Assembly: GCA_022776785.1 (NCBI GenBank)
Contig: JALFHA010000325.1
Location: 1 to 10,991 of the forward strand
Source: Clostridiales bacterium
GTDB lineage: Bacteria; Bacillota; Clostridia; Christensenellales; Aristaeellaceae
DNA: 10,991 nt
Direction: 5' to 3'
Shown: positions 1 to 6,996 of the stretch, piece after piece
How the letters are laid out: every line of letters begins with the position of its first letter
Numbering within the stretch: the stretch's first letter is position 1
Notes under the pieces: generated by a model
What the model saw: the letters and a program-made list of their open reading frames with translations, nothing else
The model's database searches: none
What the model was told of the DNA's origin: nothing
Made by a program: the position numbers and the translations under genes

Positions 1-397
1 GGAAGTGGGGCATATACACCAGCGTCTGGCAAATCCGGGAGAAGACGCGCGAGCGCACCTCGTTGAGCATCAGGGCCAGGATGATGGGCAGCGGGAAACA
101 GATGACCAGCTTCATCAGGCTGATGGTCAGCGTGTTGCCCAGCAGCCGCAGAAAGTTTGGCGAACCGAAAATCTTCTCAAAGTGCTTCAGGCCCACCCAC
201 GGGCTTTTGAACATGGAATCCAGAATGCCCTTGCCCAAAAACATGTTAAAATCCTTGAAGGCCAGCTGAAGACCGAGCAGCGGCAGGATCTTGTAGCCGA
301 TGACATACACCAGCCCTGGAATGGACATGGCATAGAACACCCAGTTGGCCCTGAAATACTTCCAAAAGCTTTGCTTTTTGACCGACTGCACAGTCAT
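1..397 (-). CDS. Carbohydrate ABC transporter permease, LplB/YteP type (partial, N-terminal 132 residues)
   Basis: Reading the minus strand from an ATG at 397-395 gives an open frame of 132 residues that leaves the window at position 1. The protein begins MTVQSVKKQSFWKYF, followed by a hydrophobic first membrane segment (about residues 18-40). The stretches GLQLAFKDFN, VGLKHFEKIF, NTLTISLMKLVICFPLPIILALMLNEVR and YMPHF are in the arrangement typical of the LplB (COG4209) family, one of the two inner-membrane permeases of sugar or oligosaccharide ABC importers in Bacillota. About the first 40 percent of the usual 300-odd residues is present, and the cytoplasmic EAA loop lies outside. A GGGGAG ribosome binding site sits about 7 nt before the ATG. 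The gene is divergent from a YesN/YesM pair, the usual controllers of such importers. The substrate cannot be read from this fragment; the neighbouring GH2 suggests a glycoside or oligosaccharide (inference). Confidence 0.88.
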   Translation of the reverse strand, partial: MTVQSVKKQSFWKYFRANWVFYAMSIPGLVYVIGYKILPLLGLQLAFKDFNMFLGKGILDSMFKSPWVGLKHFEKIFGSPNFLRLLGNTLTISLMKLVICFPLPIILALMLNEVRSRVFSRICQTLVYMPHF

Positions 398-448
398 GCC
401 CGCTCCCCGCCTTTTTCTCGTGGTTCTCCTGACGCTTCATTTGCTTAT

Positions 449-477
449 ATTGTAGCAGGCATATCTGGTTAAGTCAT
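449..477 (-). promoter_or_regulatory. Promoter for the ABC permease gene (minus strand)
   Basis: On the minus strand a -35-like ATGACT (477-472) and a -10 box TACAAT (454-449) are 17 nt apart. The -10 matches TATAAT at five of six positions and the -35 matches TTGACA at four of six. The weaker -35 would fit a promoter that depends on an activator, such as the divergent YesN-type regulator. The leader to the ATG at 397 would be about 45 nt. Confidence 0.5.
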
Positions 478-528
478 TGGATTCATTATCGATCATTTGG
501 ACAAATGCACGAACATGCTTAAATTTTA

Positions 529-557
529 TTGCAATTTTTCATGCTATTTTGTAGAAT
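529..557 (+). promoter_or_regulatory. Sigma70-type promoter for the regulator-kinase-GH2 operon
   Basis: A -35 box TTGCAA (529-534) and a -10 box TAGAAT (552-557) are separated by 17 nt, close to the TTGACA/TATAAT consensus at optimal spacing. Transcription would start near 564. The in-frame ATG at 558 would then lie upstream of the transcript start, which supports translation from 606. Confidence 0.6.
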
Positions 558-605
558 ATGCTCGAGGATATATCGAAACCCGAATGTGGGACGGGAGTGA
601 ACACC

Positions 606-2168
606 ATGTATACGCTGCTGATCGTGGATGATGAATGGCAGACGCGCAAGGGACTGCGTGAGCTGGTAGACTGGCATGAGCTGGGCATAGACGTCGCAGG
701 AGACGCGGGCGATGGTCAAGAAGCGCTCCATCAGCTTGAGCGCCTCAAGCCCGATATCCTGCTGACCGACGTCCGGATGCCGCATATGGACGGCATCGAG
801 CTGGCGCGGCAGGCGCGGGTCCTCCTGCCTCAGATTGCCATCGTGTTCATCAGCGTATATTCGGATGCAGAGTATCTGCGCAACGCGCTCAGGCTTGAGG
901 CCGTCGACTATCTCTACAAGCCCATCCATATGGAAGAACTGAAAAAGACCATCAGCAGCCTCGTCGGGCGGCTTAATCAATCCGCGCAGGACAGGGCTCA
1001 GCAGGAGCAGGTGCGTCATCTCTTGGAAACAAGTCGTCCCCTTCTCGTCGAACGCTTCCTGCACAGCTGGTTTTCCGGCATTCTGGACGATGAACAGGCC
1101 ATCCGTGCCAAGCTTGAGCTGCTTGGCCTGCCATTTCCCTCCGGCGGCATCGTGGGCGTGGTGTTTCAGCCGCTCTTCCCCACCCTGCCGGATGACGGTA
1201 CTGTGGAGAGCTGCCAGATTCTTCTGGAAGACGTCCTGCGCAGGGAGCTGCACGACATCCTGCTTTGTGCAGAGGACACAGGCGCAGTTGGCGTGATGGC
1301 GGCAGCATCACCGCAGATGCTTGAGCATACGGAGCAGGCCTTGCAGTCAGCCGCAGCCGTTGTCCGCAGCGAGCTGCACATGGAGCTGATGATTGGCGTC
1401 AGTTCATGGCATCCTGACTGGCTTGACGCGCAGCAAGCCGTACGGGAGGCGCGCCGCATCGTCGGTATGCAGGCCTTTGCACCGGACAAGTCCGTATTTC
1501 GCTATGAGAGCGACGCAAGGCAGGAGGAAGCCACGCTTCATCTGCTGGATGGGGAGCTGCTGGAGCAGCTGCTGCTTACAGGGAATGCAGATGCGCTGAT
1601 TGCCCGCATGGAGGAAGCTCTAGCCAGTCACAATGGCAACGTGCAGGCGCTTCGCCGGCTGCTGATGGATATTGCCCTGCGCGCCGACCTCGTCCTGCAA
1701 AAGCACGGGGTGGACGCGCTGGATTCCCTCGGCTTCTGCCGCCGCGCAGCAGGATACATGCCCGTTCTTGCGGTCAGGCGCACGCTGGAAGCCAGGCTGA
1801 GGGAGGCCGTCGCGCAGCTGGACGATCGGCGGAAAAAGGAAATGAGCTCTGTGACAGAGCGCGTCATGAGGCTCATCCGCACGCGCTACACCGAACCCCT
1901 GAGCATCGCAGAAATCGCTGAGGCGGTACACTACACGCCCGCGCACCTCGGCACGCTCTTCAAAAAGGAAACCGGGAAAACCATGAGCAGCTATCTGCTG
2001 CAAACGCGGTTGGATGCCGCGATGACGCTGCTGCGCACGACGCTTGAACCGGTCTCCTCCATCGCCAAACAGGTAGGATACCCGGATACTCAGTACTTCT
2101 CGCGGGTATTCAAACAGTTTTCGGGATGCACACCGCTTGAGTATCGCAGAAAGGCACGCTCATGCTGA
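606..2168 (+). CDS. Two-component response regulator, YesN type (receiver plus AraC-family DNA-binding domain)
   Basis: The 520-residue cytoplasmic protein has an N-terminal receiver domain (about 1-120) with the full set of key residues: acidic pocket D8-D9, phospho-acceptor D55 in LLTDVRMPHMDG, S83, and K105 in DYLYKPI. A middle region (about 125-410) is of the poorly defined kind seen in YesN proteins. The C-terminal 105 residues or so form a double helix-turn-helix AraC domain, with IAEIAEAVHYTPAHLGTLFK and then SIAKQVGYPDTQYFSRVFKQ ending in CTPLEYRR. I chose the ATG at 606 because GGGAG (593-597) lies 8 nt upstream and the receiver fold begins at once (MYTLLIVDDE); an in-frame ATG at 558 abuts the promoter -10 box. 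The stop codon overlaps the start of the kinase gene. It probably activates sugar uptake and degradation genes nearby, including the divergent ABC permease (inference from context). Confidence 0.93.
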   Translation: MYTLLIVDDEWQTRKGLRELVDWHELGIDVAGDAGDGQEALHQLERLKPDILLTDVRMPHMDGIELARQARVLLPQIAIVFISVYSDAEYLRNALRLEAVDYLYKPIHMEELKKTISSLVGRLNQSAQDRAQQEQVRHLLETSRPLLVERFLHSWFSGILDDEQAIRAKLELLGLPFPSGGIVGVVFQPLFPTLPDDGTVESCQILLEDVLRRELHDILLCAEDTGAVGVMAAASPQMLEHTEQALQSAAAVVRSELHMELMIGVSSWHPDWLDAQQAVREARRIVGMQAFAPDKSVFRYESDARQEEATLHLLDGELLEQLLLTGNADALIARMEEALASHNGNVQALRRLLMDIALRADLVLQKHGVDALDSLGFCRRAAGYMPVLAVRRTLEARLREAVAQLDDRRKKEMSSVTERVMRLIRTRYTEPLSIAEIAEAVHYTPAHLGTLFKKETGKTMSSYLLQTRLDAAMTLLRTTLEPVSSIAKQVGYPDTQYFSRVFKQFSGCTPLEYRRKARSC

Positions 2169-3850
2169 ATCATCTGGGCTACAAATCTCTTGGCGCCATC
2201 GCCATTGCGCTGCTGGCGTTGATCACCGTCGGCTTTCTTCTGCTCAACCGTCAGCTCGTGCGCAGCACGGAATACGATATCCTGCAAGCCTACAGCCGAG
2301 AGGTGCGGCAGATTGCCGCCAATCTGAATACCTATACCAACGGGCTTGAGGACACCCTCCTCTCTCTGCTGTGCGACACCCGGCTGCAGGAATCCATCAA
2401 CCGTCCCCTCATGGATGAGACCCTGGAAAACCAGCTCGCAGAAATCCGTACCCTGCGCGAGGTCGTCAGCTATGTGGAAGGCAACCGTCAGGTGGATCGG
2501 GTGCGCCTGTACCTGAGCGATGAAAAAATGCTTGCACGCGAGTGCGTCAACTTCTTCTCCCATACTGACGCGCTGTCCACCCCGGAATACCAGGCGATGG
2601 ACGGTAAGCGGATGTTCCTGCATTGGATGGGCGAGCACCGGGTGCAGACGCCCTATACGGATGACGAGTATGTCACGCTCGGCCTGCGATATCGCACGAA
2701 CTTTCTGAGTGAAAGCCGGAACTGGGCGCTGATCCTGCTGGACATCTCTCCCAAGGTGTTCACGCAGGCGCTGGAGCAGGCCGCCAGCTCCTTTCCCGGC
2801 GCACAGGCCGTGATTCTTAACAGCACAGGCGCCGTCATGGTTGGAACGGATCAGCCCGAAACCCTGAGCGCCTTCCCTATGAACGGCACACAGGAAGGCT
2901 TCTTTGATTGCGGCGGAAAGGAATACGCCTACATCTGCCAGCCCATCAGCGCGGAGAACTGGTCGATGTTCGTCACGCTGCCGCGCGAAAGCCTGCGCAG
3001 CAGCCAGCAGGTGCTCTTCTCCGTGATTCTCTTTGTTCTTGGCCTGCTCATCATCGCGCTGCTCGCTCTGATCTGCATTATTCTGTATTCGCGCAGCATC
3101 CGCCGGTATATCAATGCGCTCAATGAGAGCCTCCAGCAATCCGGCAATGCGGAAACAACGAGCATTCCTTCGCACCGCGCTCTGTTCAATCTCGACAGAA
3201 ACATCGCTTATCTGCTGGAAACCAACCGAAGGCTCACAGCAAACAAGCTGGAAGCGCAGCTGCGTGAGCGCGACGTCACCCTGCAGGCGCTCCAGGCCCA
3301 AATCAACCCGCATTTTCTCTATAACACGCTGGACGCCATCAACTGGATGGCCATTCGGGAGCAGGCGGGCGATGTTTCCGAGGCCATCACGACGCTGGCG
3401 GATTATTTCCGGCTGAGCCTCAGCCACGGGCGCAGCATCGTTACGCTGCAGGAGGACGCTGAAATCACACGCAAATATCTCGCGCTGTACAAGCATCGTT
3501 ACGACTACACCTACGCTGTCGAATGGCTTTTGCCGCCGGAAAGCCTGTCCTGTCTGCTGCCAAAGCTCACGCTGCAGCCGCTGGTGGAAAACGCACTGCG
3601 CCACGGAATCTTCATGCGGGATCAGAAGGAAGGCGGCAAGCTGACCATCCGTTCCTTTGTTGAGGACGGCCATCTCACGCTGATCGTTCAGGATAATGGA
3701 CCGGGACTGAAGGGCGGTATGGATGAAAAGAAGGGATTCGGCCTGGAGAACGTGCGCAGGCGTCTTGATCTGTATTACAATAACCGTTACTCGCTTGAAT
3801 TGAACTCTCTGCCCGAAGGAGGCGTACAGGTCATCGTGTGCATTGCATGA
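2162..3850 (+). CDS. Sensor histidine kinase, YesM type
   Basis: The 562-residue membrane kinase is the expected partner of the preceding regulator. Transmembrane segment 1 is at about residues 11-28 and segment 2 at about 286-309; the roughly 250 residues between them form the outward-facing sensor region. The cytoplasmic part has a coiled linker (about 345-375), the His_kinase (PF06580) phospho-acceptor H384 in QINPHFLYNTL, the N box with N477 in PLVENALRHGI, the G1 box DNGPG at 511-515, and a GFGLENVRRRL G2 box near residue 527. All catalytic boxes look intact. The ATG at 2162 overlaps the regulator stop (ATGCTGA), and AAAGG lies 7 nt upstream, so translation is probably coupled. The ligand is unknown; kinases of this family beside sugar ABC systems usually respond to extracellular carbohydrates. 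Confidence 0.93.
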   Translation: MLNHLGYKSLGAIAIALLALITVGFLLLNRQLVRSTEYDILQAYSREVRQIAANLNTYTNGLEDTLLSLLCDTRLQESINRPLMDETLENQLAEIRTLREVVSYVEGNRQVDRVRLYLSDEKMLARECVNFFSHTDALSTPEYQAMDGKRMFLHWMGEHRVQTPYTDDEYVTLGLRYRTNFLSESRNWALILLDISPKVFTQALEQAASSFPGAQAVILNSTGAVMVGTDQPETLSAFPMNGTQEGFFDCGGKEYAYICQPISAENWSMFVTLPRESLRSSQQVLFSVILFVLGLLIIALLALICIILYSRSIRRYINALNESLQQSGNAETTSIPSHRALFNLDRNIAYLLETNRRLTANKLEAQLRERDVTLQALQAQINPHFLYNTLDAINWMAIREQAGDVSEAITTLADYFRLSLSHGRSIVTLQEDAEITRKYLALYKHRYDYTYAVEWLLPPESLSCLLPKLTLQPLVENALRHGIFMRDQKEGGKLTIRSFVEDGHLTLIVQDNGPGLKGGMDEKKGFGLENVRRRLDLYYNNRYSLELNSLPEGGVQVIVCIA

Positions 3851-3928
3851 CCTGTTTGCCAAGATGGTGCAGACGGAACATAGAACGCCTTCATACCCCA
3901 TTTTTGATAATATCAGGAGGAGCATCTC

Positions 3929-5746
3929 ATGAGCAGTGAGCCGATGACCACAATTCCCCGCCCCGAGCATCCGCGCCCCGATTTTGTGCGCGAGACGTTT
4001 TTCAACCTCAACGGCGTATGGCAGTTTGCCTTCGATGACGACAATCAGGGCCTTGCCGCCGGCTGGATGAAGCCAGGCGTGCGCCTGCCGCTGGAGATCA
4101 CCGTCCCCTTCGCCTACCAGACCAGGCTCAGCGGACTCGGCCCGACGGATGAAATCCATCCAGTGATCTGGTATCGCCGCGCGTTCACCGTCCCGCAGGA
4201 GATGCAGGGCAAGCGCGTTCTGCTGCGCTTCGGCGCGGTGGACTATGCCTGCGCCGTGTATGTCAACGGCCAGCAGGCCGGCACACACACGGGCGGCTAC
4301 ACGCCCTTCGCGCTGGACATCACCACCCTGCTGCAGGACGGAGAAAATGACCTGTGCCTACGCGTGCAGGACGATCCCGACTGCACCCAGCCCCGCGGCA
4401 AGCAGTACTGGGATCGCGGCCTGATGGGCTGCTGGTACACGCCGGTGTCCGGCATCTGGCAGACCGTGTATCTCGAGGCCGTGGGCGACTATGCCATGCG
4501 CTACATCCACGTCACCCCGGATATCGACCGCCACATGTTCACCGCCGAGATCGCGCTGGACAGGCAGCCGCGCGAGGCGCTGGAGGCCGAGCTGACCGTC
4601 TCCTTCGGCGGGAAGGTTCGCCAGAGCGTGCGCGTGTCGGTCTGCGACCGCATCGTGCGCGTGCCGGTGGAGATGATCGTGCGCGGCGCGCTCGACCCGT
4701 TCGAGCTATGGGCTCCGGGTCATCCCGCGCTGTATGACCTGCGCGTGCGCCTGCTGCGCGATGGCAAGGCCGTCGATCAGGTGGACACCTACTTCGGCAT
4801 GCGCAAGATCGAGCGCCGCGGCGGGCGCATCTACCTGAACAACTGCCCCATCTATCAGAAGCTGATCCTCGATCAGGGCTACTGGCCGGATTCCCTCATC
4901 ACCCCGCCCAGCGACGAGGCCATCCGCCTCGACCTGCAGTACACGCTGGACTTCGGCTACAACGGCGCGCGCAAGCACCAGAAGCTGGAGGATCCGCGCT
5001 ACTACTACTGGGCTGATAAGATGGGCGTGCTCGTCTGGGGCGAGGTACCCAGCCCGTATGATTTCTCTGACGAGACGGTGCGCAATCTGGCCGACACGAT
5101 GCTCGGCTTTATCGAGCGCGACTTCAACCATCCCTCGATCATCACCTGGGTGCCGCTCAACGAGAGCTGGGGCGTGCGACAGATCTACACCGACAAGCGC
5201 CAGCAGGCGGCAGGCCGTATGCTCTATCACCTGACGAAGGCGGCCGACGGTACGCGCCTGTGCTCCAGCAACGACGGCTGGGAGCAGGTGACGACCGACA
5301 TCTGTGCCCTGCACGACTACGCCGACGCGAAGGACATCATCGCCGCGCACTTTGCCGAGCGCGCAACGGTGGAGAAGCACGCCTGCGACTGGCGTCCCTG
5401 CTATGCTGAGGGGGAGAAGCCGACCGGCGAGGAGGCCTTCCTGGTCACGGAGTACGGCGGCATTGCCTTTACGAACATCGGCATCCAGGGTGAGATGGGC
5501 GGCATGCAGACCTGGGGCTACCACGGCAAGGTGACGGACGAGGAGGCGTTCTTCGCGCGCTTCAAGGGCGTAACCGACGGCGTGCGCGAAATTCCCTACT
5601 GCCAGGGCTACTGCTACACCCAGCTGACCGATGTCATGCAGGAAATCAACGGTCTGTTGACCCCGGATCGCAGGCCCAAAATGGATGTGGCGCGTGTGCG
5701 CGAGATCAATCAGGCTGCGGCGGGCAGAACCAATCAGCTCGTCTGA
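3929..5746 (+). CDS. Glycoside hydrolase family 2 enzyme, substrate unassigned
   Basis: The 605-residue protein has the three-part GH2 core: a jelly-roll sugar-binding domain (about 20-185, with NLNGVWQFAF, WYRRAFTVP and VYVNGQQAGTHTGGYTPF), an immunoglobulin-like domain (about 186-285) and a TIM barrel (about 290-590). The acid/base is probably E412 in PLNESW and the nucleophile E508 in VTEYGG. No signal peptide is visible, so it should act in the cytoplasm on imported glycosides. The barrel entry reads LILDQGYWPDS from residue 312 rather than the usual RG-N-HED pattern. At the place where beta-glucuronidases carry N-x-K, this protein has E572-I-N574 (EINGLLTPDRRPK), which argues against glucuronidase activity. 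An AGGAGG site (3915-3920) lies 8 nt before the ATG. The gene is 78 nt downstream of the kinase with no convincing separate promoter. A beta-galactosidase-like or other exo-glycosidase role is possible. Confidence 0.9.
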   Translation: MSSEPMTTIPRPEHPRPDFVRETFFNLNGVWQFAFDDDNQGLAAGWMKPGVRLPLEITVPFAYQTRLSGLGPTDEIHPVIWYRRAFTVPQEMQGKRVLLRFGAVDYACAVYVNGQQAGTHTGGYTPFALDITTLLQDGENDLCLRVQDDPDCTQPRGKQYWDRGLMGCWYTPVSGIWQTVYLEAVGDYAMRYIHVTPDIDRHMFTAEIALDRQPREALEAELTVSFGGKVRQSVRVSVCDRIVRVPVEMIVRGALDPFELWAPGHPALYDLRVRLLRDGKAVDQVDTYFGMRKIERRGGRIYLNNCPIYQKLILDQGYWPDSLITPPSDEAIRLDLQYTLDFGYNGARKHQKLEDPRYYYWADKMGVLVWGEVPSPYDFSDETVRNLADTMLGFIERDFNHPSIITWVPLNESWGVRQIYTDKRQQAAGRMLYHLTKAADGTRLCSSNDGWEQVTTDICALHDYADAKDIIAAHFAERATVEKHACDWRPCYAEGEKPTGEEAFLVTEYGGIAFTNIGIQGEMGGMQTWGYHGKVTDEEAFFARFKGVTDGVREIPYCQGYCYTQLTDVMQEINGLLTPDRRPKMDVARVREINQAAAGRTNQLV

Positions 5747-5757
5747 CAAAGGCAATG

Positions 5758-5782
5758 ATACCGTCCGGGTGAATGGCGGTAT
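5758..5782. other. Small hairpin between convergent genes
   Basis: ATACCGTC (5758-5765) pairs with GGCGGTAT (5775-5782) in an 8-bp stem that includes one G-T pair, 9 nt apart, just downstream of the GH2 stop. It lacks a clear T-run on either strand. It may assist the main terminator next to it or stabilise the transcript end. Confidence 0.4.
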
Positions 5783-5793
5783 AAAATGGAAAA

Positions 5794-5841
5794 GGGGCTG
5801 CTGCAGAAGCGAAAACTCCGCAGTAGCTCCCATTTTTGTTT
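5794..5841 (+). terminator. Rho-independent terminator after GH2, probably bidirectional
   Basis: The arms GGGGCTGCTGC (5794-5804) and GCAGTAGCTCCC (5820-5831) form an 11-bp stem with one bulged T and one G-T pair, closing a 15-nt loop. The sequence then reads ATTTTTG on the plus strand. On the minus strand the same hairpin is followed by TTTTCCATTTTAT, so it could also end the convergent operon whose last gene stops at 5926. Confidence 0.7.
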
Positions 5842-5925
5842 GGTGATACTGATCTCTGTTAAAAACTATCAATGAGCGAATCAGTAAAAGTGAACAAAAC
5901 TTCCAGTCAGTCTAAAGGAAAGAGT

Positions 5926-6918
5926 CTATGGCGTCTGCGAACCGACTGACTCCATCTGCCTTCTCTCTGGCGGCAGCACTGTCACGCAGAGCGGCCTGGG
6001 AAGACAAAGCGCCGAGAGCAGCTTTCCCGTCTGCTTGTCAAGTACCGTTACCGAATCGCTGGTTTCATTGGTGCAGACGATTTTGTCCCCGACGATGTCG
6101 AAATCCCTGGGCCCCGTGCCATGGCAGGGAAGAAATCGTTCCGAAACCAGAGCATCTTCTTCTGCCCGCAGGCAGGCGATGGAGTCGTGCCCGCGATTGG
6201 ATACGTAGACTCGTTCCCCATCGACCCGGATCGCCGCTGCCGTGCTTTCCCCAGCATAATCCTTGGGCAGTGTGGATTGCTCGTCAAGCAGCGTCATCCG
6301 ACCCGCGCCGTCATACCGGTACATGCACACGGTCGAAGACAGCTCGCTTACGCAGAACACGGTTTTCCCATCAGACGAGAACGCGAGATGCCGCGGCCCG
6401 CTACCGGGGCGCAGTGCGGTTTCAGCGATTCTATTCAGCTCCGCGTCATAGGCCACGATGCGATCCAGTCCCAGATCCGTCACCAGCAGCACCCCGTCAG
6501 GGGCCTCCATGATGAAGTGCGGATGCGGCGCCTCCTGCCTTGTTGGATGCACGCTGCTGCCCTGATGCTGTGCGACGATATCCGGGATTCTGCATACGGA
6601 GCCGGACAGGTAATTGACCGCGTACACCGCGCCATCCTTCACACACAGGTGCGGCGCGCACACGCCCCGCGTGCTCTGCCGGAAATCCAGCTCACGATAC
6701 GCGCCATCCGGGCGGACGGCAAAGCGCCGCAGGGCACTCTCGTGCGTTTCCGCATCCGGCTCGCGCTCCAGCACATACAGGATTCCATCCTGCCAGATGG
6801 CGTACATGGGCCTGTCCGCCGGGATGACGCCGCAGGAGCGCAGCGCACCGTCCTCCGTCAGCTCGCAGCGGTACAGCCCGCCGTCCCTCACGCAGGAGGA
6901 GATATAGAGCGTATTCAT
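5926..6918 (-). CDS. Lactonase family protein (6-phosphogluconolactonase-like seven-bladed beta-propeller)
   Basis: The 330-residue protein starts MNTLYISSCVRDGGLYRCEL and consists of repeated beta-propeller blades. The family-typical motifs of PF10282 are present: HPHFIMEAPDGVLLVTDLGLDRIVAYD, then GSGPRHLAFSSDGKTVFCVSELSSTV, RVYVSNRGHDSI, and near the end GTGPRDFDIVGDKIVCTNETSDSVTVLD. Members hydrolyse sugar lactones or 6-phosphogluconolactone; others of this fold have unrelated roles, so the substrate is open. There is no signal peptide. I chose the ATG at 6918-6916 because GGGAGG lies about 6 nt upstream; an in-frame ATG at 6981 would add 21 residues that overlap an intercistronic hairpin and look non-coding. 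It is the last gene of the minus-strand operon and follows the dehydrogenase by 78 nt. Next to that dehydrogenase, it may open a lactone the latter produces (inference). Confidence 0.87.
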   Translation of the reverse strand: MNTLYISSCVRDGGLYRCELTEDGALRSCGVIPADRPMYAIWQDGILYVLEREPDAETHESALRRFAVRPDGAYRELDFRQSTRGVCAPHLCVKDGAVYAVNYLSGSVCRIPDIVAQHQGSSVHPTRQEAPHPHFIMEAPDGVLLVTDLGLDRIVAYDAELNRIAETALRPGSGPRHLAFSSDGKTVFCVSELSSTVCMYRYDGAGRMTLLDEQSTLPKDYAGESTAAAIRVDGERVYVSNRGHDSIACLRAEEDALVSERFLPCHGTGPRDFDIVGDKIVCTNETSDSVTVLDKQTGKLLSALCLPRPLCVTVLPPERRQMESVGSQTP

Positions 6919-6943
6919 GGACAACCTCCCTTTTATACGGGAA

Positions 6944-6983
6944 GGGTGGCCACAGCCCCGGTGATCCGGGCACATGGCCACCC
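6944..6983 (-). other. Strong intercistronic hairpin between the dehydrogenase and lactonase genes
   Basis: A perfect 9-bp inverted repeat, GGGTGGCCA (6944-6952) and TGGCCACCC (6975-6983), encloses a second stem of GCCC(C)GG against CCGGGC with a TGAT loop. On the transcribed minus strand no T-run follows, so it is not a canonical terminator. It more likely marks an RNA processing or stability site, or a partial attenuator, between the two genes. Confidence 0.6.
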
Positions 6984-6996
6984 CAGGTATTTCTGC

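Larger units (their letters stand above)
398..605. promoter_or_regulatory. Divergent promoter and operator region between the ABC permease and the two-component operon
   Basis: This gene-free spacer is clearly AT-richer than the flanking coding DNA. It carries a promoter candidate for each direction (listed separately), a perfect 6-bp inverted repeat with a 2-bp centre at 494-507 (CATTTG-GA-CAAATG), and a short direct repeat, CATTGGA at 475-481 and CATTTGGA at 494-501, whose shared TGGA ends are exactly 20 bp apart. AraC-family activators usually bind two half-sites about two helical turns apart, so this is a plausible binding site for the adjacent YesN-type regulator. That link is inference. 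Confidence 0.6.

Noticed and set aside
5..472. A plus-strand open frame of 155 codons at the left edge.
   Set aside because: It is the shadow of the minus-strand ABC permease, whose protein shows clear LplB-family sequence. The plus-strand product has no recognisable features.
558..605. The longer start (ATG at 558) for the response regulator.
   Set aside because: The ATG directly follows the -10 box TAGAAT, so it would precede the transcript start. The ATG at 606 has a well-placed GGGAG and begins the receiver fold directly.
3856..3913. A separate promoter in front of the GH2 gene (TTGCCA with TAGAAC, or TAATAT near 3908).
   Set aside because: The first pair has a 19-nt spacer and a poor -10. 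The second lies almost on the ribosome binding site and has no -35. Co-transcription from the 529-557 promoter is simpler.
2090..4288. A minus-strand open frame of 732 codons antisense to the kinase and the start of GH2.
   Set aside because: It shows the same shadow composition and no motifs; the plus-strand frames carry intact histidine kinase and GH2 signatures.
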